Part shown: positions 13,745-20,052 of the stretch, piece by piece
Numbering within the stretch: position 1 is the first letter of the stretch
Layout of the letters: the number at the start of each line of letters is the position of its first letter
NCBI GenBank assembly: GCA_964431735.1
Contig: CAYSLJ010000133.1
Coordinates: forward strand, 1 to 20,052
Source of the DNA: CALARM01 sp964431735
GTDB lineage: Bacteria > Vulcanimicrobiota > SpSt-956 > JAKJGF01
Length of the DNA: 20,052 bases
Reading direction: 5' to 3'
Program-made: the position numbers and the translations under genes
Notes under the pieces: generated by a model
The model's database searches: none
Seen by the model: only the letters and a program-made list of their open reading frames with translations
Told to the model about the DNA's origin: nothing

Positions 13745-16156
13745 ATGGAAAGACATTATAAAAATGAAATTCGGATACTGAGTCAATTACTGGCTGCCCA
13801 GGGGATACTTTATATTTTTCCGACTTTTGAAAAAATTGGAGAATTTGGAGTAAATATTATAAAAAGTATATCCGGTGTGATGCAGTGCAGTATCTGTCTT
13901 GTAAATCATGAAAAACCGGTAGGCGATATATTTGAAGGGTCAGAAAAATTATCTGCAGCCATGAAGAATGGTTCTAAAGAAGATTGTAATTCCATTTTAC
14001 CATCTGAAGAAAATTTACTGGTTTTTTATCTGCAAACTATAAGCTATTTTTTTGGTTATGTTCTTGTATCTGTTTCAAACCCTCACGAATTTGAATTATT
14101 CAGACCTGCAGTAAGTAATTTTATCAATATAATTGCAATACATATGGAAAATAACTGGCAAAAAACTCAGATTGAGCTTTGTAAAGAACATCTTGAAGAA
14201 CAGGTAAGAAAGCGTACTGATGAATTACTTGTTGAGATTGCCGAACGAAAAAGGGTGCAGGAAGAGTTAATTTCTTCCGAGGCCCTTCTTAATGCAACAC
14301 TGGATTCTATACCGGATATTATCGGAATTCAAAATACAGATCACACAATATTACGATATAATCAGGCAGGATACAAATTTTTAAATTTAACTCCTGAAAA
14401 GGTTCATGGAAAACGGTGTTATGAATTGATGGGACTAAAGGAGATCTGTGAGAACTGTGCAAGTGAAAAAGCAATGAAAACTATGATGATGGAACAGGTA
14501 GAGAGATATATTCCTGAATATGATATTTATATGGATTGTCGCTCCAACCCTGTATTTAATGAAAAGGGAGAAATAATTTTCATTGTTGAACAACTCAGGG
14601 ATATTACAGAAAGAAAAAATTCGGAAAAAACTATGCGGAAAAGTGAATTACAATACCGTACTATTCTGCAGACTGCCCTGGATGGTTTTTGTGTGATAGA
14701 TCTGGAGGGACATTTTATAGATGTCAATGAATCTTTTTGTGCCATGACTGGCTACAGCCGTGATGAGTTGCTTGAAATGAAATTACATGATGTAGAATTA
14801 CAGGAAAAAGAAGAAGAAACATTAAGACACATAAAAAAAGTTGTTGAATATGGCTCAGATCGATTTGAAACCAGACATCGCGGTAAAGACGGACAAATTA
14901 TTGAACTGGATATCAGTGTTAACTTTATACCGGGCGAAGGTAGATTATTTGTTTTTCTTCGTGATATTACAGGCCGGAACATGTCACAGAATAAGCAGAA
15001 GAAACTTCAGGAACAGCTGTCTCAGGCACAGAAGTTGGAATCTGTAGGAAGACTGGCGGGAGGAGTGGCTCATGATTTTAATAACATTCTTGGTATAATT
15101 CTCAGCTGTGTCGAATTATCACTGGAACAGGTAACCTGTAAAGATCCGGTATTTGATAATCTGGTGAGAATTCGTAATGCAGTGGAACGATCGGCCAATC
15201 TGGTAAGACAGTTGCTGGCTTTCGCCAGAAAACAGATAATTACACCTGTAGTGTTAAATCTGAACGATACTGTGGAAGATATGCTCAAAATGTTACGCCG
15301 TCTCATAGGTGAGGATATAGATTTAATGTGGAAACCATCGTCAGGCCTGAATCAGGTAAAGGTAGATCCCAGTCAGATTGATCAGATTCTGGCAAATTTA
15401 ATTGTTAATGCCCGTGATGCTATAGACGGAGTTGGCAGGGTTACTGTCGGAACCGGTAACGCTGTATTTGATACTGTCTATTGCTCGGAACATCCGGGAT
15501 TTATGCCGGGTGAATATGTGATGCTTTCAGTAAGTGATAACGGTTGTGGCATGGATAGTGAGACACTTGCAAATATATTCGAACCATTTTTTACTACCAA
15601 GAGAGCCGGTAAGGGAACAGGCCTCGGGCTGGCTACAGTATATGGCATAGTCAGACAAAATAATGGATTCATTACAGTTCACAGTGAGCCGTCAGTGGGA
15701 AGTACCTTTAATATCTATCTGCCACGATATACAGATAAAATCGCTCTGAATCAGGAAAAAGAACAGGCAGAAATAATAGCGAAAGGTACGGAGACTGTAA
15801 TGCTGGTGGAAGATGAGCCCCTGTTATTAGAAGGGGCTAAAGGTATAGTGAAGAAGTTAGGTTACACTGTTCTGAGTGCAATTACTCCATTTGAGGCCAT
15901 CTCTCTGGCTGAAAAATATGACGGTAAAATTCATCTGCTTATTACCGATGTTATAATGCCTGAGATGAACGGTCGTGAACTGGCAGAGCGTCTCATGTCT
16001 CTCTACCCGGATCTCAGGTGTCTCTTTATGTCAGGTTATACTGCTGATGTTATAGCCCATCATGGTATCCTGGATAAAGGAGTCCACTTTATCCAGAAGC
16101 CCTTTTCAAGAAAAGATCTGGCTAAAAGTGTCAGGAAAGCACTGGAACAGAAATAG
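13745..16156 (+). CDS. Soluble hybrid sensor histidine kinase with two PAS domains and a receiver
   Basis: 803 aa, no membrane helices, so probably a cytoplasmic sensor. Order: an N-terminal GAF-like region (about 10-140), coiled coil (142-178), PAS 1 (180-290), PAS 2 (300-412), HisKA with phospho-acceptor H443 in GGVAHDFNNILG, HATPase_c (N-box NLIVNARDAI 551-560, DNGCGM 598-603, GTGLGLA 624-630), and a receiver (684-800) with acidic residues E689/D690, phospho-acceptor D735, the S/T switch in MSGYT (762-766) and K785. PAS 1 contains C225, C235, C238 and C265, a pattern seen in related kinases and possibly metal- or redox-responsive. The HDFNN and MSGYT types are typical of hybrid kinases that use the attached receiver. 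No separate response regulator follows; a phosphotransfer partner must be elsewhere. The start lacks a clear ribosome binding site and sits 7 bp after the small ORF. Confidence 0.94.
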   Translation: MERHYKNEIRILSQLLAAQGILYIFPTFEKIGEFGVNIIKSISGVMQCSICLVNHEKPVGDIFEGSEKLSAAMKNGSKEDCNSILPSEENLLVFYLQTISYFFGYVLVSVSNPHEFELFRPAVSNFINIIAIHMENNWQKTQIELCKEHLEEQVRKRTDELLVEIAERKRVQEELISSEALLNATLDSIPDIIGIQNTDHTILRYNQAGYKFLNLTPEKVHGKRCYELMGLKEICENCASEKAMKTMMMEQVERYIPEYDIYMDCRSNPVFNEKGEIIFIVEQLRDITERKNSEKTMRKSELQYRTILQTALDGFCVIDLEGHFIDVNESFCAMTGYSRDELLEMKLHDVELQEKEEETLRHIKKVVEYGSDRFETRHRGKDGQIIELDISVNFIPGEGRLFVFLRDITGRNMSQNKQKKLQEQLSQAQKLESVGRLAGGVAHDFNNILGIILSCVELSLEQVTCKDPVFDNLVRIRNAVERSANLVRQLLAFARKQIITPVVLNLNDTVEDMLKMLRRLIGEDIDLMWKPSSGLNQVKVDPSQIDQILANLIVNARDAIDGVGRVTVGTGNAVFDTVYCSEHPGFMPGEYVMLSVSDNGCGMDSETLANIFEPFFTTKRAGKGTGLGLATVYGIVRQNNGFITVHSEPSVGSTFNIYLPRYTDKIALNQEKEQAEIIAKGTETVMLVEDEPLLLEGAKGIVKKLGYTVLSAITPFEAISLAEKYDGKIHLLITDVIMPEMNGRELAERLMSLYPDLRCLFMSGYTADVIAHHGILDKGVHFIQKPFSRKDLAKSVRKALEQK

Positions 16157-16159
16157 ATT

Positions 16160-16188
16160 TTGACAATAAACTGACCTTATGTTAATAT
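16160..16188 (+). promoter_or_regulatory. Predicted sigma70 promoter for the HEAT/pseudo-peptidase operon
   Basis: A perfect TTGACA (16160-16165), exactly 17 bp, then TAATAT (16183-16188) preceded by TG at 16180-16181 (extended -10). It starts 4 nt after the histidine kinase stop codon, so this operon can be transcribed independently. The leader would be about 110 nt and contains the heptad array at 16250-16264. Confidence 0.65.
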
Positions 16189-16249
16189 TATTGAATATAA
16201 GTTTAATTTTTTTTATGCAACTTTCGATTATGAGCGGACCCTAAAATCT

Positions 16250-16264
16250 GTCACGCGTCACGAT
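16250..16264 (+). repeat. Short heptad array in the leader of the HEAT operon
   Basis: GTCACGC GTCACGAT: two units with the usual ACGATT exit. It is the shortest member of the family in the window and would lie inside the mRNA leader. Confidence 0.6.
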
Positions 16265-16304
16265 TTATTTTTACAGGAGTAATAAGTTAATTATTAAAAA
16301 AATT

Positions 16305-17165
16305 ATGTTTGATTTCAGCGATATTGATAACTGTATTAAAGCTTTAAAAAGTGAAGATCCTATGGTAAGAGCCAGTGCAGCAAGGTCTCTTGCGATTTTT
16401 GCCGATAAAAAATCTTTGAAGGCTCTCATGGGAGCGTTAAAAGATGATAATGCTACAGTTAGAAGTAATGCTGTAAGATCTCTGGGGAGCAGGGGAGATG
16501 CTAAAGCTGCAGATTCTATACTTAAGTGTCTTGAAGAAGATGAAGAAGAAGTAAAAATAAGGGCTGCAGAGATTATAAGCGTCTTTGGTGTTAACGATAA
16601 ATCTATAAAGGTTCTCAAAGATTCATTGAAAGAACCGTCCATACTGGTTCAGATCTGGACACTTTATTCCCTGGTGAAACTCGGAGAAGAAGAATATTTT
16701 GACAGACTTCTGTACTATGCAGAAGATGAAGACAGTAAGAATAGAGCAAATGCTATAGGAGCTTTAGGCAAAATAGGTGATGAAAAAAGTTTAAAACCTT
16801 TAATTAATGCTCTCAGCGATAAGTCGTGGCCTGTAAGGTACAGATCCCTTTATTCCTTATGTGAACTTGGCTGGATTGATAAAATAGAAGGATTGGAAGA
16901 ATTTTTATCCGATGAAGCTCCAAAGGTAAGAATTATAGCACTGAAAGCTATAGGCAATGTTCCTGACAGGGAACATATAGATAATATAATGTCATGTTTA
17001 CAGGACGAAGACTGGGAAGTACGTTATCATGCAGTGAGAGTCCTTGAGAGAATAGCTACAGTGGAAGATATACCTTTTGTGGAAAAATTTTTCAAAACCG
17101 AGCGTAATTCTACTGTAAGAATTTCTCTGGAATCATTGCTGTACCAGCTTAAAGAAAGTGTCTGA
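16305..17165 (+). CDS. HEAT-repeat protein
   Basis: 286 aa built almost entirely of about nine helical repeats of roughly 31 residues, each with the D-x-x-x-VR-x-x-A-x-x-AL pattern (for example DPMVRASAARSL at 18-29 and DDNATVRSNAVRSLG; DEDWEVRYHAVRVLE near the C-terminus). They match HEAT_2/PBS-lyase-type repeats that form a curved protein-binding scaffold; no catalytic residue is expected. There is no signal peptide or membrane segment. The ATG at 16305 is far (25 nt) from the only good AGGAG (16275-16279); an ATT codon at 16290 or 16293 in the same frame would be better spaced, so the true start may be slightly upstream. The next gene starts 9 bp after the stop codon, which suggests that the two products work together. 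Confidence 0.9.
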   Translation: MFDFSDIDNCIKALKSEDPMVRASAARSLAIFADKKSLKALMGALKDDNATVRSNAVRSLGSRGDAKAADSILKCLEEDEEEVKIRAAEIISVFGVNDKSIKVLKDSLKEPSILVQIWTLYSLVKLGEEEYFDRLLYYAEDEDSKNRANAIGALGKIGDEKSLKPLINALSDKSWPVRYRSLYSLCELGWIDKIEGLEEFLSDEAPKVRIIALKAIGNVPDREHIDNIMSCLQDEDWEVRYHAVRVLERIATVEDIPFVEKFFKTERNSTVRISLESLLYQLKESV

Positions 17166-17174
17166 TTATAATAC

Positions 17175-19802
17175 GTGAAACATGATTTGAAATTTTTGAA
17201 ACCTGACCTGTCTGTTCTAAATGATTTTACAGAGAAATATCCTTCTTTTATCAATATTGAAGAAACCGGCATCTCCGAATCAGGAGAGGCAATCAGGTGC
17301 TTAACTGCAGGTCATGGTCATATCAATGTTCTTATAATTTTAGCCCATAATGAACCTTTAAACAGTATTTTTCTGAATTATCTGATTGGTTTTATGGCTT
17401 TAAATGAACAATTTATTACAGGAACAGCTTTTTCCTGGCATATTATTAAACTTCCATTAAATAAAAAAAATATACTTTCTGGATTTCCACTGAATTATAA
17501 ACACATAAAATACATTAATACTCCTTCTGATACAAGAGCATTGATGAGGAAAATCGATAAAACCAGAATAGATCTGCTTTTTACCTGTTACAGTGATGAG
17601 AAGAGTGATTTTTCTTATTATATTACAGATGAATGTCCTTTCTTATCCAAAAAACTCTATAAATTATTGAAGAAATATAATCTGTCTTCCAGAAAGCCTG
17701 AGTTCCCATTTGTGAAAAAGCTCTATAAAAAAGGTATATATAAAATCTTTTCTTCTAAAGATATATATGACTGTTATGAAAAAAATATTTTTGAAGAAAT
17801 CCCTCATATACCGGGAGAAAATATTGAATGTTACACTTCTCTCAGGTGGAAAAGTTTTTGTGTAAGGTGCAATATACCTGATGGCAGGAGTGATTTATTT
17901 CATACAGAGCTTGTATCGCTTCTATGTGCTGCCGATTATATAGAACATTCTTTTTTGAAGAAAGAAGAATTCTCTTCAGAGGTTTATCTTTGCAACGTGG
18001 ATAATAATATAAGCTGCAGTGGATGTTGTATAGATTCCAAAGAAAATAAAGAAGTGTTAAAGAAATATGTGGAAGAGAACAGTATTGCCTTCGCGAAATA
18101 TTTTGCGGGAAGGGAATGTGTAACATTTTCTGATCTTGAAGATTATATATTCAGCAGAGAAGGTACTGTTACACCTTATACAAAAGAATTTTACAGAGAT
18201 AACTGTTCCCTTGCCGGTTATATGGACGGGCAAAATTCCAGAACAGGCTGTCTTATACACCCCAAAAGAACAGGCGGTATGGAAATAAGGGAAGGTCTCT
18301 GGATGCTGATATGTGCCCCTTATGAGAAATGTTACAGAGATCTACTCTGGAAAGAACTGCCTGAGGAGGGAAAAGAATATTTTTTAGCTCATGTAAAGGG
18401 CCTTGACTGGATTGATTATGCAAAGGCCATATATAGTTTGATTCCCGAGCTCTATGGACAGTACAAATTGAAAAATGATATAAAAAATAGCCATTTCTTC
18501 AGGGAATTACTGGATTTTTCTCTAAATAATGCACCTGATATAAAGAAAAATCTGCATCTTTTAGATGATTTTTATTCACTGAATGATAATATTCAATTTT
18601 CTCCTGAATTTTTAGAAGAACATTTATATAAGTTTGGCCATTTGTTCCTGGAAAAATGTCTGAAATATATAGAGACCTGTTATAATGTACCTTTAATATT
18701 AATGAAAATACCTGTGGAAAAATTGATTTCAGGTCACAATATTATAAATGGCAATATCAATTATATTATTTTTATCCCTTCCTGTAAAAAAACAGAGAAA
18801 ACAATGTTAATTGCTACGAGCTATGATAATAATCATAAATTTTCAAATAATTCTCAGGAAAATGCAAAAACATCAGGATTTTTAATAAATCTTATAGTGG
18901 ACATTATAAATACTAAGGACAGGAATGTTAATTATATGTTTTCTTTTTTCGGAGCAGACAATAATGAACTTATACCTCTTGCAGGTTCTTTTTATTTCTC
19001 TGAAGAACTTTCTGCCGGTCTGTCTGTAGAACAACATTATAAAATTTTTCCTGAAGATATAATCTGCCAGATTTTTTTAAAGGATATATTACAGGGCAAA
19101 TACTACGGCAAGTTGATCTGTCATATACCTGTATTTCGTCGGAGAGAAACATTGCTGGAAGAATATGTTTACGAAAAACTCTATGATGATATAGAAAATC
19201 TTGATGAAACAATATTATCCTCTATTGGAGATTTTATTGCAGATTACACAGGAAATGGAAAAATTCTGGATTCGGTAAGAAATATTGATAAAGTAAATGC
19301 AATCATATCAGGTATAAAAAATCTGACATCTTTCAGAGACGATGATATTTATAATTTTCTCCTGTCTCTGTTGAATGATTCCGAACTGGCAAAAAATATT
19401 ACAGCTTTAATAAGAAAAAGATTTTATTTCTTTGAAATCCCGGAAAGTACAGAAGAACTGAAAGAATCTCTTCAGAAAAAAGGTATTCTCAGGGAAGGAC
19501 GTCCTTTTTACATTGATACACATATGGATTTTACGGAAAAACTCTGTGAACTCCTTTCAGATGAAGGCTTTGATGTGAGTGAGGAAAGAATAGGCAGAAG
19601 AATGGGCTTTTATCCTCTTTTATCTTTAAATATTTCTACCGTATCTATAGAGGGTTTGCCGGTAAAAGAAGAAAAAGAAATAAAATTTGAAATTTTTAAA
19701 GAGAAATTTATAGAATTTTTGGGCATTGTGTCATACTTAGAGCCTATCCGAAAAGTCATCAAATACCTTTCGGTGTGTGAGGCTCTTCCGAAAAATCTAT
19801 AA
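17175..19802 (+). CDS. Large protein with degenerate M14-like and M28-like peptidase domains
   Basis: 875 aa, no signal peptide. Start is GTG at 17175 with no ribosome binding site, 9 bp after the HEAT gene stop, so translation is probably coupled. Residues 7-180 follow the layout of M14 carboxypeptidases: Y-P-x-F-x-x-I-x-x-x-G-x-S-x-x-G-x-x-I (22-40), a hydrophobic strand then AHNEP (57-61) where M14 has H-P-N-E-P, TPSDTRALMRKID (116-128), and FTCYSDE...SYYI (136-150) where M14 has the zinc ligand in SLHN. Both zinc histidines are missing. Residues 515-615 follow an M28 peptidase: IIFIPSCKKTEKTMLIATSYDNN (H-Y-D is S-Y-D), SQENAKTSG for DN-x-SG, and FSFFGADNNELIPLAGS where active enzymes have EE. 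The 280-510 and 620-855 regions are unassigned. Residues 856-875 come from a MITE insertion. Probably non-catalytic; binding or scaffold role is inference. Confidence 0.75.
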   Translation: MKHDLKFLKPDLSVLNDFTEKYPSFINIEETGISESGEAIRCLTAGHGHINVLIILAHNEPLNSIFLNYLIGFMALNEQFITGTAFSWHIIKLPLNKKNILSGFPLNYKHIKYINTPSDTRALMRKIDKTRIDLLFTCYSDEKSDFSYYITDECPFLSKKLYKLLKKYNLSSRKPEFPFVKKLYKKGIYKIFSSKDIYDCYEKNIFEEIPHIPGENIECYTSLRWKSFCVRCNIPDGRSDLFHTELVSLLCAADYIEHSFLKKEEFSSEVYLCNVDNNISCSGCCIDSKENKEVLKKYVEENSIAFAKYFAGRECVTFSDLEDYIFSREGTVTPYTKEFYRDNCSLAGYMDGQNSRTGCLIHPKRTGGMEIREGLWMLICAPYEKCYRDLLWKELPEEGKEYFLAHVKGLDWIDYAKAIYSLIPELYGQYKLKNDIKNSHFFRELLDFSLNNAPDIKKNLHLLDDFYSLNDNIQFSPEFLEEHLYKFGHLFLEKCLKYIETCYNVPLILMKIPVEKLISGHNIINGNINYIIFIPSCKKTEKTMLIATSYDNNHKFSNNSQENAKTSGFLINLIVDIINTKDRNVNYMFSFFGADNNELIPLAGSFYFSEELSAGLSVEQHYKIFPEDIICQIFLKDILQGKYYGKLICHIPVFRRRETLLEEYVYEKLYDDIENLDETILSSIGDFIADYTGNGKILDSVRNIDKVNAIISGIKNLTSFRDDDIYNFLLSLLNDSELAKNITALIRKRFYFFEIPESTEELKESLQKKGILREGRPFYIDTHMDFTEKLCELLSDEGFDVSEERIGRRMGFYPLLSLNISTVSIEGLPVKEEKEIKFEIFKEKFIEFLGIVSYLEPIRKVIKYLSVCEALPKNL

Positions 19803-19949
19803 TCCTCTTGCAAAAAAAACTCTTATTGCAGACTGCTACGATATTACATTTGTTTAATTTATAAATTACTGTTAATACGGTATATATTTTTCTCCAGAGC
19901 CTCACCCACCGGAAGGGTGTAGAATAAATATTACTTTTCGGATAGGTTC
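19740..19949. mobile_element. MITE, 210 bp, with 17-bp terminal inverted repeats and TTA target duplication
   Basis: GAGCCTATCCGAAAAGT (19740-19756) and ACTTTTCGGATAGGTTC (19933-19949) are inverted repeats with one mismatch. TTA flanks both ends (19737-19739 and 19950-19952). A 22-bp subterminal pair follows (around 19768-19789 and 19900-19922, core GTGAGGCTCT / AGAGCCTCAC). There is no transposase frame. A 3-bp TNA duplication and ends of this kind fit an IS5-related group, but I cannot name the parent. It is inserted in the 17175-19802 gene. Confidence 0.85.
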
Positions 19950-20052
19950 TTACCGTTATAAGTACATATGATGTAGTTATTTCCTGACAGATCCTTGGTA
20001 CCGTAACAGGTAAAAGGGTACCCATAAAAAGCTTCTGCCTGGCAGGCTCTGG
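19931..20052 (-). CDS. Partial gene at the right edge, 3' end inside the MITE
   Basis: The minus strand is open from the window edge for 39 codons, reading QAEAFYGYPFTCYG, then TKDLSGNNYIICTYNGK, and stopping (TAA at 19933-19931) after five MITE-derived codons (NLSEK). Composition is protein-like and distinct from the other minus frames, which break. The start lies outside the window. Without the MITE the frame would run another 45 codons antisense to the pseudo-peptidase gene, so its natural end is uncertain. Family not recognised. Confidence 0.4.
   Translation of the reverse strand, partial: RACQAEAFYGYPFTCYGTKDLSGNNYIICTYNGKNLSEK

Noticed and set aside
16157..16304. Intrinsic terminator after the hybrid kinase
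   Set aside because: A T-tract exists at 16205-16214 but no GC stem precedes it.
19610..19813. Minus-strand frame that could continue the right-edge gene in the MITE-free state
   Set aside because: It is antisense to a clearly coding 3' end, and in the present sequence the MITE breaks the connection.

Overview
The window is a chromosomal stretch from a low-GC bacterium (roughly mid-30s % GC by eye). Several genes have recognisable Shine-Dalgarno sites (AGGAGG, AAGGAG, GGGGAGG), while starts are often TTG or GTG. A cytosolic four-cluster ferredoxin, two maturation factors of the selenium/molybdenum hydroxylase type and a eukaryote-like Ser/Thr kinase suggest an anaerobic, probably uncultured lineage. 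I cannot assign a phylum from the sequence. No rRNA, tRNA or CRISPR was found.

Layout. 57-1970 (minus): xdhC and yqeC, accessory factors for molybdenum hydroxylases; the 330 bp between them hold a 133-bp MITE-like hairpin element inside a duplicated repeat. 2010-5075 (minus): a large exported protein with five similar beta-domains carrying Ca-loop-like motifs and a C-terminal propeller. 5197-6063 (minus): a lone OppC/DppC-type permease. 6242-6823 (plus): an exported L,D-transpeptidase with its own promoter, preceded by a long palindrome. 6919-9589 (minus): a polyferredoxin, a small lipoprotein and an S8 protease without a signal peptide. 9790-13114 (minus): an overlapping pair, a Ser/Thr kinase-ATPase fusion and a zinc-ribbon protein with repeated TPxSP motifs. 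13549-16156 (plus): a small ORF and a soluble hybrid histidine kinase. 16305-19802 (plus): a two-gene operon, a HEAT-repeat protein followed by an 875-aa protein that looks like two degenerate metallopeptidase domains (M14-like then M28-like) without their metal ligands. A second MITE (19740-19949) lies at the end of that gene and abuts a partial minus-strand gene at the right edge.

The most unusual content is (i) the HEAT/double pseudo-peptidase operon, (ii) the MITE that landed two codons before a stop codon and now supplies the stop codons of two convergent reading frames, (iii) the kinase/zinc-ribbon pair that looks like an enzyme and its substrate, and (iv) a family of heptanucleotide repeats (core TYAC plus three variable bases) in many of the intergenic gaps, often ending in ACGAYT and often in inverted pairs.
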